Part shown: positions 53,684-63,800 of the stretch, one piece after another
Layout of the letters: each line of letters opens with the position of its first letter
Numbering within the stretch: position 1 is the first letter of the stretch
Origin: an uncultured Clostridia bacterium
Lineage (GTDB): Bacteria; Bacillota; Clostridia; Christensenellales; Borkfalkiaceae
Length of the DNA stretch: 64,000 bases
Reading direction: 5' to 3'
Assembly: GCA_944372575.1 (NCBI GenBank)
Contig: CALVZS010000003.1
Span: 61,457 to 125,456, forward strand
Made by a program: the position numbers and the translations under genes
Notes under the pieces: model-generated
Told to the model about the DNA's origin: nothing
The model's database searches: none
The model's input: the letters and a program-made list of their open reading frames with translations, nothing else

Positions 53684-55180
53684 ATGAAGAAGCAAGTTTT
53701 TAATCCGTTTTTACCGCTTGACACTTATATTCCGGACGGGGAGCCGCATGTATTCGGCGACCGGGTCTATTTGTTCGGTTCACATGATAAAGAGGGCGGA
53801 GAGACTTTTTGCATGCTTGATTACGAGATCTGGTCGGCGCCGGTCGATGAGCTGTCCGATTGGAGCTGCAAGGGAAGCAATTACAGTGCGTTGCAGGACC
53901 CGCTGGCTGTCGCCACTGGGCGACCCTACCTTTATGCGCCCGACTGCGTGCGCGGAAATGACGGGCGATATTATCTGTATTATTGCTTGAGCGGCGATAA
54001 GGGGGTAGGCGGTTATCACGGTCCCGTCAGCGTTGCCGTATGTGATACGCCGGACGGGAAATATGAATTTTACGGGCACGTGCGGTTTGCGGATGGCTCG
54101 CTCTGCTACAGATTTGTTCCCTTTGATCCTGCTGTCATCAACGACGGCGGCGTGATCCGGCTCTATTACGGAACATGGTATCCCTATGACGAACTGCCGC
54201 CGGGTGAGCGGGAAAAATACCTTCCCGTACAGGCGCAGATGTTTGGAAAGACGGTCAAGGAGATCGTATCGGAGCCGGGCGGCGTGATGGGCCCCGTCTG
54301 CTGCACGCTCTGCGATGATATGCTCACGATCAAAGATGGTCCCGTGCGCATTTTTCCTGCCGATACGCGAGGGACGCCTTTTGAAAGCAAGATGGCGGAA
54401 AGAGGTCTTGTGGAAGGGCATAAATTCTACGGGCACGGATTTTATGAAGGCGCGTCCATCCGGAAGATCGGCGATATTTATTACTTCATTTATTCTTCCG
54501 TCAACAATCATGAACTCTGCTATGCCACCAGCCGCTTTCCGGACAGGGATTTTACCTATCGCGGGGTCATTGTATCCAACGGCGACGTGGGATATGCCGG
54601 CAGACGAGAGAACGACCGGCTCAATCATACGGGAACGACGCATGGCAGCATTGAGTGCATCAATGGCAGATGGTATGTATTCTATCATCGTCAGACGCAC
54701 GGTTCCGATTACAGCCGTCAGGCGTGTGCCGAGCCTATCGTAATTCTTCCGGACGGAAGGATCCCCCAAGTCGAAATCACTTCCTGCGGTCTCAACGGCG
54801 CGCCTCTTGCGGGCGAAGGAACGTATCCTGCCGTCATCTGCTGCAATCTGACAGACGGACATATGCCGCACGGGGGCAATGCAAGCTTTACGGACATTCC
54901 CATGATCACACATGACAAGGATGAGCGCTTTCTGGCGGGGTTGAAACAGGGAACGCAGATCGTCTATAAATATTTTGACCTGTCCGACGCAACGTGTGTT
55001 TATCTCATGCTTCGGGGAAAAGGACGGATCGCATCGGGCAGTTCATGGACGGAGGTCGATTCGGCGAATTGGAAGGAATATGTGCTGCCCTTGCAGGATC
55101 GGAGTGCGCGGCAGGCACTGCGCTTTCAGGTTTTGCAGGGAGAACTCGAAATGCTTTCCCTGCGGTTTGAGAAGAGGTAA
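53684..55180 (+). CDS. GH43-family glycoside hydrolase
   Basis: 498 aa without signal peptide. Five-bladed propeller typical of arabinofuranosidase/beta-xylosidase GH43 enzymes: catalytic base Asp18 in LDTYIPDGEPHVF (near the N-terminus), RPYLYAPDCVRGNDGRYYL with the pKa-tuning Asp, and acid Glu in GHGFYEGASIRKIG. A C-terminal beta-sandwich (about 390-498) may bind carbohydrate. Start ATG 53684 (MKKQVFNP); earlier in-frame starts are upstream of or within the -10 region and cannot be used. First gene of the xylan locus, 6 bp before lacI-type regulator. Substrate: arabinoxylan or xylooligosaccharides, inferred. Confidence 0.9.
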   Translation: MKKQVFNPFLPLDTYIPDGEPHVFGDRVYLFGSHDKEGGETFCMLDYEIWSAPVDELSDWSCKGSNYSALQDPLAVATGRPYLYAPDCVRGNDGRYYLYYCLSGDKGVGGYHGPVSVAVCDTPDGKYEFYGHVRFADGSLCYRFVPFDPAVINDGGVIRLYYGTWYPYDELPPGEREKYLPVQAQMFGKTVKEIVSEPGGVMGPVCCTLCDDMLTIKDGPVRIFPADTRGTPFESKMAERGLVEGHKFYGHGFYEGASIRKIGDIYYFIYSSVNNHELCYATSRFPDRDFTYRGVIVSNGDVGYAGRRENDRLNHTGTTHGSIECINGRWYVFYHRQTHGSDYSRQACAEPIVILPDGRIPQVEITSCGLNGAPLAGEGTYPAVICCNLTDGHMPHGGNASFTDIPMITHDKDERFLAGLKQGTQIVYKYFDLSDATCVYLMLRGKGRIASGSSWTEVDSANWKEYVLPLQDRSARQALRFQVLQGELEMLSLRFEKR

Positions 55181-55186
55181 CAGAGT

Positions 55187-56194
55187 ATGGTAACCATTTA
55201 TGATATTGCCAAAGAGTGTAATTGTTCGTCGGCAACGGTGAGTAAAGTATTTAATAATGTGGGGAATATCAGCGAGAACAAGCGGCGGGAAGTGCTTGCC
55301 GCGGCACAGCGAATGGGGTATGTTCCGAATGTCACGGCGCGCAATCTGGTCAAACGGCGCTCCAATATGGTCGGCGTACTGTTATATGTCGATGAGAGCC
55401 TCGGACTTCGCCATGAGCTGTTTGCAGAGATTCTGAATTGCTTCCGGGCGAAAATGGAGAAGAGCGGTTACGAGATCCTGCTTATTTCCGAAAAAGCGCA
55501 GCAGTGGGAGGGAAAGCTTCTGGATCACTGCCGCGCGTTGCGCCTGGACGGTGTTTTCTGTTTGTGCTGCGATTATGAATCGGTGCCTGTGCAGGAACTG
55601 TTTTCCTGCGACATTCCCGTTGTGGGGTTTGAATCGCCCTATCCGCAGAAGCCTTCCATTGAGAGCAAAAATTTTGAAGCGGGCAAGCAGCTGACAGAGT
55701 ATCTCATTCGTAACGGCCATCGGGAAATCGTGTTTATTGCCGGGAAGGACGTCCCCATCACGCGTGACCGGATCGCGGGATATCGTGCCGCCCTTGAGGA
55801 GCACGGTATTCCGTTCGAGGAGGGACGCCTGCTGCATGCGGGCTATTACAGCAACGATCACGGCAGGATCGCCACGCAGATGCTGCTTCATTGCGGCATG
55901 TCTTTTACCGCAGCCATGTATCCCGATGATTTTACGGCCATTGCAGCATACCGCGATCTTGCGGCTGCAGGATTGTACGTCGGCAAAAACATCTCCGTTA
56001 CAGGCTTTGACGGCGTTTCTATCGGAAGCATGGTCTCGCCGCATCTGACGACGATCCGTCAGGACGCCTCGTGTATAGGGGACCGGGCTGCGGAATTGCT
56101 GGCCGGACTCATCGATGGCTGCAAAATAAGCGAGGGAATGGAACGGCTGGATTTTACGCTTGTGAAAGGGGAGAGCGTACATCGGCTGAATTAA
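55187..56194 (+). CDS. LacI-family transcriptional regulator
   Basis: 335 aa. N-terminal helix-turn-helix VTIYDIAKECNCSSATVSKV with hinge region (TARNLVKRRSNMVGVLL), then a periplasmic-binding-protein-like sensor (VFIAGKDVPITRDRIAGYR; VTGFDGVSIGSMVSPHLTTI). It most likely binds the ATCGAT-centred palindromes at the transporter promoter and is relieved by a xylo- or arabino-oligosaccharide. It is co-transcribed with the GH43 gene (6 bp) and terminated before the transporter operon. Confidence 0.93.
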   Translation: MVTIYDIAKECNCSSATVSKVFNNVGNISENKRREVLAAAQRMGYVPNVTARNLVKRRSNMVGVLLYVDESLGLRHELFAEILNCFRAKMEKSGYEILLISEKAQQWEGKLLDHCRALRLDGVFCLCCDYESVPVQELFSCDIPVVGFESPYPQKPSIESKNFEAGKQLTEYLIRNGHREIVFIAGKDVPITRDRIAGYRAALEEHGIPFEEGRLLHAGYYSNDHGRIATQMLLHCGMSFTAAMYPDDFTAIAAYRDLAAAGLYVGKNISVTGFDGVSIGSMVSPHLTTIRQDASCIGDRAAELLAGLIDGCKISEGMERLDFTLVKGESVHRLN

Positions 56195-56200
56195 GATAGG

Positions 56201-56232
56201 AACGGGCTGTGCCGTATGCACGGCCCGTTTTT
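56201..56232 (+). terminator. terminator after the LacI regulator
   Basis: ACGGGC-T-GTGC stem pairs with GCAC-G-GCCCGT, loop CGTAT, T5. Confidence 0.85.
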
Positions 56233-56268
56233 ATGATCGAAAAAAATAAAAAAATTTTTTTAAAACTG

Positions 56269-56297
56269 TTGACATTACATTATTTGTATGATATAGT
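56269..56297 (+). promoter_or_regulatory. transporter/xylanase operon promoter
   Basis: -35 TTGACA (56269-56274), 17-nt spacer, -10 TATAGT (56292-56297). Confidence 0.85.
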
Positions 56298-56309
56298 AAT
56301 AGCGCGTTA

Positions 56310-56367
56310 GGTAATCGATTACCCAAGTAATCGGTTTTTAATTTCCCCGTTTGGTTAATCGATTACC
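56310..56367. promoter_or_regulatory. paired LacI-type operators
   Basis: GGTAATCGATTACC (56310-56323), a perfect 14-bp palindrome, and GGTTAATCGATTACC (56353-56367) with TAATCGATTA core. Centres 44 bp apart, about four helical turns, both downstream of the -10 box. A half-site TAATCGG lies between. Fits repression by the upstream LacI protein. Confidence 0.75.
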
Positions 56368-56401
56368 CATGCAAAAAAACATTATAAGGAGAGATGTAGG
56401 C

Positions 56402-57733
56402 ATGAAGGGGAAAAGAGTGATGGCGGTTGCGCTTTCGGCGGCTTTGCTGGGAACGGCGGCCGGTGTGATGGCGGGCTGCAACAACAGGGGTGACAAGCTT
56501 ATTTATTGGGTTTTTGACCGCGACATGGCACAGCAGGTCAGGGACTACTACGCAACGGAAGAGCGCAATCTCGGATATGAGATCGAGATCGAGACCGTTC
56601 CGCTTGAAAGCATGCTCACGAGGCTGGACAACGCGCTGCGCACGGGAACAAACCTGCCGGATGTTGTTGCGCTTGAGGCAGAGACGTTCAAGAAGTATAT
56701 CGACGAGGGAGCGCAGTTCCTGGAGCCGCTTGACGAGTACAAAGACCTCACGGCCAATATGTATGACTATACGGTGGAAGCAGCCACCGGTCCCGACGGG
56801 CATCTGTATGCCCTGGCGACCAACGTCACGCCCGGCGTGTTCGCCTATCGCCGCAGTATGGCGGAGGCGGTATTCGGAACGGACGATCCCGAAGAGATCC
56901 AGAAACACTTCGATACCTGGGAACATTTCCTTGAATCGGCAAGGACCCTGAAGAATTTCACGGGGGGGGGTGACTACCCGGAAGGGATCAAGGTGATCTC
57001 TTCTTATATGGATATCGGAAAGGTGTTCTGCGGCAGCCGCACGCAGGGATGGGTGGATGAAAACGACCGTCTTGTGATCGATGCGTCCCTGACGGACGGG
57101 GAATACAGCATGATGGAAGTTGCCAAGACGCTGCAGACGGAGGATTTGAGCCACGAGACGACGTCGGGCGACGGCACATACTACAGCGATGTCTGGGATA
57201 ACAAGGTATTCGGATTTTTCCAGGCGACCTGGGGTCTTAATACCAACCTGAAGAACAACTGCACCGACTCTTCCGGAGAGATCACCTCTGACGGAGACTG
57301 GGCAATCATTCCCGGTCCTGCGGCGTACTTCGAAGGCGGTACATATCATGTTGTCATCAAGGGGACAAAGTGGCTCGAGGAAGCCAAGGAATTCGTGAAA
57401 TTCTTCTCTACGGACGAGACCTATCTCAAGAATTGGGCGAAAGAACACGGCGACTTCATGAACAACAAAGAGTATATGCAGGATCTTGTTGAGGATGAAA
57501 CGGCCAACAACGCATTCCTCGGCGGGCAGAACCCTTATTCCATTTTCATCGAACAGGCGGAGAAAATCAACGGCGAGATTATCACCCGTTATGACAGTGA
57601 GATCAACAGCACCTTTGAAGCATGGGCGACGAACTATGCGGAGCTGGACGGGAAGGCTCCTACAATTGCCGAAGCGGTCGCACAGTTCAAGAATGCCGTA
57701 GCTGCCTCGCTCACAAGTATTACGGTCGACTGA
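56402..57733 (+). CDS. ABC sugar transporter substrate-binding lipoprotein
   Basis: 443 aa, family 1 extracellular solute-binding protein. Signal peptide MKGKRVMAVALSAALLG, lipobox GVMAGC (Cys about 24). Mature domain has LIYWVFDRDMAQQVRDYY, LDNALRTGTNLPDVVALEA and the tail DSEINSTFEAWATN. It binds oligosaccharides outside the cell for the two permeases that follow. AAGGAGAGA precedes ATG 56402; upstream in-frame ATGs lie in the operators. First gene of the operon controlled by the LacI-type operators. Confidence 0.92.
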   Translation: MKGKRVMAVALSAALLGTAAGVMAGCNNRGDKLIYWVFDRDMAQQVRDYYATEERNLGYEIEIETVPLESMLTRLDNALRTGTNLPDVVALEAETFKKYIDEGAQFLEPLDEYKDLTANMYDYTVEAATGPDGHLYALATNVTPGVFAYRRSMAEAVFGTDDPEEIQKHFDTWEHFLESARTLKNFTGGGDYPEGIKVISSYMDIGKVFCGSRTQGWVDENDRLVIDASLTDGEYSMMEVAKTLQTEDLSHETTSGDGTYYSDVWDNKVFGFFQATWGLNTNLKNNCTDSSGEITSDGDWAIIPGPAAYFEGGTYHVVIKGTKWLEEAKEFVKFFSTDETYLKNWAKEHGDFMNNKEYMQDLVEDETANNAFLGGQNPYSIFIEQAEKINGEIITRYDSEINSTFEAWATNYAELDGKAPTIAEAVAQFKNAVAASLTSITVD

Positions 57734-57748
57734 AAGGGGGTGGTGTGA

Positions 57749-58795
57749 ATGATGCGCCATTCTGAAAATTCAGTCGCATCCGAAGGGGTTTCGGGCGTCG
57801 GTCAGCTTCCGGAAACGGCGGAGGAACAGCAACCCAAAAAGAAGAAATTCCGCTGGAAAGTCGATTATTACGGAATTTTATTTATTGTTCCGTTTTTTGT
57901 GGTCTACGCTATTTTTTCGCTGTATCCGATGATCTATTCCATCGCGTTGAGCCTTACCGATTATGAGGGATTCAATCGCGATATCGGTTTGGTCGGATTT
58001 GTAAATTTCACCTGGCTGGCAACGCAGCCGAGATTCTGGCAGTCCCTGCTGAACACCGTCATGATTTTCTGCATGAATTTTGTGCCGCAGATGTTGTTTG
58101 CTCTCATCTTTGCAGCCATGTTCACGGGGAAAACATACAAGATGCGCGGTAAAGGGGCATTCAAGGGAATCTACTATCTGCCCAACATCCTTACCGCAAC
58201 GTCGGTGGCGGTCATGTTTTATACGCTGTTTGCCCGTCCGAGCGGAGGGCTCTGGCAACTTCTGACGCACATGGGCATGAGTACGGACGTCAATCTCTAT
58301 CTTATGCCCTGGCCGTCGCGCATCATCATTGCGTTCATTCAGTTCTGGATGTGGTTCGGCAACAGCATGATCACGCTCTCGGCAGGCATCCTGGGGATCA
58401 ATCCTTCCGTGTTTGAAGCGGCGCAGCTGGACGGCGCTTCGCAGAAGGATATCTTTGTGCATATCACATTGCCCCTCATTAAGCCCATCGTCGTTTACAG
58501 TCTGGTCGTGTCCACGCTGGGTGGACTGCAGGTGTTCGATATTCCGTATCTGTTCCTTTCCGGCGGCCCGGCGCTGACGGACGGCAGAAACGCGACGGAG
58601 ACGGTGGCTGTCTATATCTATAAGATGGCATTTACGGGCGACATGCGCTATAACATCGCCTCTGCGGCGAGCGTATATCTGTTTGTCATCTGCATGATCG
58701 TCAGCTTTGTTCTGTTCCGGATCACACATTCCGACGAGCTCAAGGAGCAGAAGCGCATGGAGCGCCGTATCGCAAAGCGGGGAGGTGTGGCATAA
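57749..58795 (+). CDS. sugar ABC transporter permease (MalF/UgpA type)
   Basis: 348 aa. An N-terminal cytoplasmic stretch, then six membrane segments, and the EAA loop EAAQLDGASQKDIFVHITLP that contacts the ATPase. AAAGGGGG ribosome region, two consecutive ATGs. It pairs with the next permease (TAATG junction). The ATPase is missing from the operon, as usual for transporters that share MsmK-like ATPases encoded elsewhere. Confidence 0.94.
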   Translation: MMRHSENSVASEGVSGVGQLPETAEEQQPKKKKFRWKVDYYGILFIVPFFVVYAIFSLYPMIYSIALSLTDYEGFNRDIGLVGFVNFTWLATQPRFWQSLLNTVMIFCMNFVPQMLFALIFAAMFTGKTYKMRGKGAFKGIYYLPNILTATSVAVMFYTLFARPSGGLWQLLTHMGMSTDVNLYLMPWPSRIIIAFIQFWMWFGNSMITLSAGILGINPSVFEAAQLDGASQKDIFVHITLPLIKPIVVYSLVVSTLGGLQVFDIPYLFLSGGPALTDGRNATETVAVYIYKMAFTGDMRYNIASAASVYLFVICMIVSFVLFRITHSDELKEQKRMERRIAKRGGVA

Positions 58796-59715
58796 TGAGT
58801 AATGATACCAATGTCATGGCGCCGGAAGCGCTCACCGAATCGCAGATCCATAAACTGGCGAAAAAGCAGGTGCCGCTCAAAAAACGCGTCAAACATACGG
58901 CTGTGACAACAGTCATTTATATCTGTTGTGTGCTGATGGCGATCGTCTGTTTGCTTCCGTTGTGGCTGCTGTTTGTCGATGCGACGCGCGCCACCACGCA
59001 GATCAACCAAGGCATGAGTCTTGTGCCGAGCAGATATCTGATCACAAATTTCAATTCGCTCATCGAATACGATATGCCGCTTGTTTCGGCGTTCTTCAAC
59101 AGTGTGCTCATCAGCTTCTGTTCTACGGCGCTGAGCCTGTACTTTTCCACGCTGACGGCATATTCTTTTGTGGCGTATCGCTATAAGGGGCAGAAAGTTA
59201 TCTGGTCGATCATCCTCATTCTAATGATGATCCCCGGGCAGCTCTCCATGATCGGTTTTTACAAGCTTGTGGTCGATCTCGGAATGTACGATACTTATTG
59301 GCCTCTGATCATTCCGGCAATCGCAGGTCCCGGCGCGGTGTTCTTTTTCAAGCAGTATTTTGACGCGAATTTTTCCAAAGAAATGGTGGAGGCTGCGCGC
59401 ATCGACGGATCGAGCGAATTCAGGACATTCAATCTCGTCGTACTGCCCACGCTCGCTCCCGCGCTTGCGACCAATGCGATTTTCGGCATCGTCAGTTCGT
59501 GGAACAACTATATGGGACCCTTGATGTTGATCTCAAGTACGGAGAAGTACACCTTCCCCATGATCTCGCAGCTCATCAAGACGGACCGATACAGCACCGA
59601 CCTCGGCGCTATGGCGCTGGCGGTGTTCCTGACCATTTTGCCTTTGCTGATCGTCTATGCCTGTTTCTCGCGTTTCATTATCCGCGGGGTAGCGATCGGA
59701 GGAGGAAAAGAGTAA
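58795..59715 (+). CDS. sugar ABC transporter permease (MalG/UgpE type)
   Basis: 306 aa, six membrane segments with the EAA motif EAARIDGSSEFRTFNLVVLP. A basic stretch (KKQVPLKKRVKH) precedes the first helix (TTVIYICCVLMAIVCLLPLWLL region). It starts on the last base of the preceding stop (TAATG), hence coupled. Forms the heterodimeric membrane channel with the upstream gene. Confidence 0.94.
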   Translation: MSNDTNVMAPEALTESQIHKLAKKQVPLKKRVKHTAVTTVIYICCVLMAIVCLLPLWLLFVDATRATTQINQGMSLVPSRYLITNFNSLIEYDMPLVSAFFNSVLISFCSTALSLYFSTLTAYSFVAYRYKGQKVIWSIILILMMIPGQLSMIGFYKLVVDLGMYDTYWPLIIPAIAGPGAVFFFKQYFDANFSKEMVEAARIDGSSEFRTFNLVVLPTLAPALATNAIFGIVSSWNNYMGPLMLISSTEKYTFPMISQLIKTDRYSTDLGAMALAVFLTILPLLIVYACFSRFIIRGVAIGGGKE

Positions 59716-59735
59716 ATTGTTGAGGAGGAAAAATC

Positions 59736-60878
59736 ATGAAAAAAGTAATTGCCGCAGGACTTGCGGCGTCCATGCTTGCCGTTACCGCAGTCGGTTTTGC
59801 GGGTTGCAATAACGATGAAACGCTTCGCTCCAAGTATGAGGATTATTTTTCCGTCGGAGCGACGATGAGTTACGGCAATTTCGAGATGTACGAAGATCTT
59901 GCCAAAGAATTCAGCTCCATGACGTGTGAAAATGAGATGAAGTGGGATTCGCTGCAACCGGAGGAAGGCGGGTTTGACTATTCGCTTGCCGATCCCATGA
60001 TCGAATTTGCCAAGGAACACGATATGGGCGTACGCGGGCATTGTCTTGCGTGGCACAATAAGGACGCTGTTCCTTCATGGGTGTATGCCGGCGGGTTCGA
60101 CGCTGCACGCGAGCGGCTTCTGACGCATGCAAGGACGGTCTGTGCACATTTCGACAGTACCGTGTACGCATGGGACGTCTGGAACGAGATGCTCACCGAT
60201 GATCAAGATGAAGACGATACCAACCTTTTCCGTGTGAGCTATGCGGACGATGCGACCCACGGCTCGCGTTGGCACGAACTGGCGGGGCTCGCCCGCAACC
60301 AGTCGGCAGAGGACAGGGCGGCTGCCAATCAGAAGATCGAACAGCTCGTCGTCGACACTTTCGCGGCTGCGCGTGAAGCTGCGCCGGAGGGGACGAAACT
60401 CTATTATAACGAGTATTTTGTCAACAACACCTATAAGTGCCGTAAACTTCTTGTGTTCCTTGAGGATCTGCTTGAAATGGGCTGCGAGATCGACGGCGTC
60501 GGCATTCAGGCGCATTACGACATCACTTCGTTCGATGCCGAGATGCTTGAAAATCTGATCATCGATATCCATGAACTGGGACTTGACGTGCAGATCACGG
60601 AAGTGGACTTTTCGATGTACGATTACAATGCGGACACTTCTCTTTACTATACGGAGTTCACGCCCGAAATGGAGGAGCTGCAGGCGCACTGTTTTGCCAA
60701 AGTGTTTGAAATCGCGCGCAAGCATAAGGATAAGGTGTCCTGCGTGACACAGTGGGGCGTTGCCGATGATTCGAGCTATCTGTTCAACATGCCGGTGCCG
60801 AACCGCAACGATTGGCCTTACTTATTTGACGCCGATCATCAGCCCAAACTCGCCTATGAGATGGTCATGGACTTTTAA
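59736..60878 (+). CDS. GH10 endo-1,4-beta-xylanase lipoprotein
   Basis: 380 aa. Lipoprotein signal MKKVIAAGLAASMLAVTAV, lipobox GFAGC (Cys about 24). The (beta/alpha)8 GH10 barrel has FSSMTCENEMKWDSLQPEEG, RGHCLAWH, acid/base Glu151 (AWDVWNEML) and nucleophile Glu289 (QITEVDFS). It cuts the xylan backbone at the cell surface, feeding oligosaccharides to the adjacent ABC transporter. GAGGAGG precedes ATG. The long insert between WDVWNEM and LYYNEY (SRWHELAGLARNQS) is unusual. Co-transcribed with the 1008-aa lipoprotein. Confidence 0.95.
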   Translation: MKKVIAAGLAASMLAVTAVGFAGCNNDETLRSKYEDYFSVGATMSYGNFEMYEDLAKEFSSMTCENEMKWDSLQPEEGGFDYSLADPMIEFAKEHDMGVRGHCLAWHNKDAVPSWVYAGGFDAARERLLTHARTVCAHFDSTVYAWDVWNEMLTDDQDEDDTNLFRVSYADDATHGSRWHELAGLARNQSAEDRAAANQKIEQLVVDTFAAAREAAPEGTKLYYNEYFVNNTYKCRKLLVFLEDLLEMGCEIDGVGIQAHYDITSFDAEMLENLIIDIHELGLDVQITEVDFSMYDYNADTSLYYTEFTPEMEELQAHCFAKVFEIARKHKDKVSCVTQWGVADDSSYLFNMPVPNRNDWPYLFDADHQPKLAYEMVMDF

Positions 60879-60890
60879 GGAGGGGAAACG

Positions 60891-63800
60891 ATGAAAAAGA
60901 AAAGCATATTGCTCGTTACATTGAGTACGCTCATGGCGGCATCGCTCGGCCTCGGCGTTCTTACGGCATGCAATTCCGCCGAAGAGGTCAAAGCCAGCGA
61001 ATACGTGAACGGGACGAACTTTTATTACGGGGACGGACAGGACGTGCATCTGCAGGGATGGATCACCTCCGTGACCAATGATGCGTGGACCGTGGAGGAA
61101 GGATTTGTGGACGAAGATGCGGAGGGGGCTCCCGTCGTCACCAGACTCGGCTATTCCAAAAACGACGCCTGGCGCAATTTCGGCGTTAAGATCGACGGGA
61201 ATTATTCCGATTTCTCCTATCTCAACATTACGATGCGCGCTGAAACGCGCGGCCTTACGCCCGGCGCGGTCAATGTCAACATGAAGATCGTCAATCCAAT
61301 TCCGGAAAAAGACGGAGTGAACGTGCTGGGATCCGATCTGTACTTTGACGTTTCGATGGATACCTATACGACGTACTCCTTCCAGATCCCCTCGATTTAC
61401 AGGGAAATTCTCGATGTGACCAACGACGTCTGCCTGTTCCCGGAACCGGGGATCGCCAACAGCGATGTCATTCATGCGGGGGATATCTACGTCAAGGATA
61501 TGTGGTTTTCCAAAGAACGGCCGGCAGACGGCGTCACTCCTGTGGACGATACCTGGCGTACGGAGGCATGGTGCGGCTATGAGGTGACCCGCGGCGGCGA
61601 GAGCGAGGCGATCATTTCGTACAATCGTCCTGCCGACTGGTCGCGTTTTTACCGCCCCGTTCCCCATGATGAGATCTTCCTGGAAGACGGCACGGTCAAC
61701 AACATGCTCAAATTGCAGTTCACCTCCGATACGGTCACGATCGGGGAAACGGTGTATGAGGACAGCGTGGAGCAGTTCCAGGTCGGTCTTTGGGGGAACG
61801 TCAAACCGGGCAGCAGCGAAGGCTACTATCAGCAGTGGTTCGGTCAGTACTACCGCGATAAGTATGAGGATACCCAGGACTGGTCCAACAATCCCTCCGT
61901 GTTCAAGGTGGAAAAAGACGAGGATACAGGCATCGTAACGCTCTATTGCCAGGTGGCGCCCGCCCTTATGGCAATGGAAGGAAATTATGACGAACAGATC
62001 TGGATTTGTTTCAACCTTGAAAGCCAGCCGCAGGGCGGAGGCTCCGACCAGGCGCCCGGCTATATCCACGGTCCTGTGGAGTTTGATGGGATCGGTCAGA
62101 TGACCATTCTCTCCTCCGAGTTCTATTTTGATAAAAATGAGCCCGTCTATTCCGAGCCCATCGTCAACGATTCCGGGTGGAACAGCAGCGTTGCCGGCGC
62201 CTATACGGTCTCTTCCGAAAAGGCCGGCGTTATCGCAAACGTTACCTACAAAGATCTCGCTCCTAATTTGTGGTGCTGCGTTGCCTATGCGATCAATGGA
62301 ACGGCGGAGGGTAATACGCTCACCATTCAGCTGAAAAATAACGGCGTGGGAAAAGTGCTCTACGGCATCGACTGGAACAGTGAGGCGACCCGGCAGTACG
62401 GGTATATCGAGCCGGGCGCGACGGCAGAGATCGAGCTGCAGAATGAAGCCATGACGGGACCGGTCAATCTCTTCCTTGACAGCTGTTATCCCGGATATGA
62501 CTCCTCTGTGACCGATCTGCACAGCGGCGACGTCGATATCGTTTCCATGGAATTCACCAACGAGGTGATCGCGCCGCCGGAAGGACCCGATGATCCCGAT
62601 CCCGTCGATGTGGCCTGGGGCGTGGTGGATAGCGGAAAATCACTTTATACCATCACGGGAGGGGAAGAGATCGACGCCAACGTTCAATACAGCGGTGTTT
62701 CTTCCGGGCTCTGGGCAAATCTTTACAGAGATGTCTCTGCGGACGAATGCAGGCCGAATGTAAAACTTACGCTGCGCAACAACGGCGAGGAAAAAGTGCT
62801 TTACGGGGCAGAACTCGGCGCCGAAGAAACGCGTAAATACGGGTGGATCGAGCCGGGGCAGACTGTCACGGTGGAACTGAACAATGAAAATGTCTATACC
62901 GTGATCAACCTTTTCCTCGATTGCTGCTATCAGGGCGATTATACGACGGATAAGGTGACGTTGAGTGGAAACGTCGACATCGTTTCGGTGGAGTTTTCGG
63001 GCGAATTTGCCCCTGCGGAAGGGGACGGGCTTGTCTGGGGACTCAATATCGACGCAACGCTGATCACGATCGATGGGAAAGTCATTACGTTGAACAACGT
63101 TGTTCCGAGCGCCACATGGCAGAATGTGAATGCGAATATTACGCTCACGGGCGCCGGGAAACTGACGCTTCCCATTACGAACAAAACCAATGCAGTTGCA
63201 AAGTTTAAGCTTTGTCTTATGGATGAAAACTGGTCGCAGATCGGTGCGGACAGTTCGGCAAGCGTTGCCTGGATCGAGATACCGGTCGGACAAACATGGG
63301 ACATGGTGCTCACCTTGACTGCGGATGAGGCGCAGAGGGCGGCGCATATCATGCTGGCGGTCGACTGTTGGGTGCCCGAGGACGCCAATCTTCCGGATGA
63401 GACGACTTTTACGGGTACGGTTACCATCGGCGCCATGACGTTCACCCCCGATGCGACGCTGCCTCCTGTTTCAGAAGGGACGGTCGTTAATGTCACATGG
63501 GGAACGGATGCTGCAAATCTTTCGGTGAGCGAAAAAACCGTGACCCTCAATAACTTGCCGATCGCCGCATGGCAGAATGTGAATGCGGATCTGACGCTTT
63601 CCGGAGCATGTAAGGTCACGCTCTCCATTACAAATAACACCGGCGACGTTGCCAAATTCAAGCTTCAGCTTATGGACGCGGCATGGAAGCAGATCGGAGG
63701 AGACAGCGATCCGTGCGTGTGCTGGATGGAAATTGCGTCCGGTGAGACAATGGAATTGACTCTGACGGTTACGGCAGAACAGGCAGTGCAGGTGGCACAT

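Noticed and set aside
60822..62522. Minus-strand open frame of 566 codons opposite the 1008-aa lipoprotein
   Set aside because: Runs antisense to a gene with good signal peptide and ribosome site; no recognisable domain.
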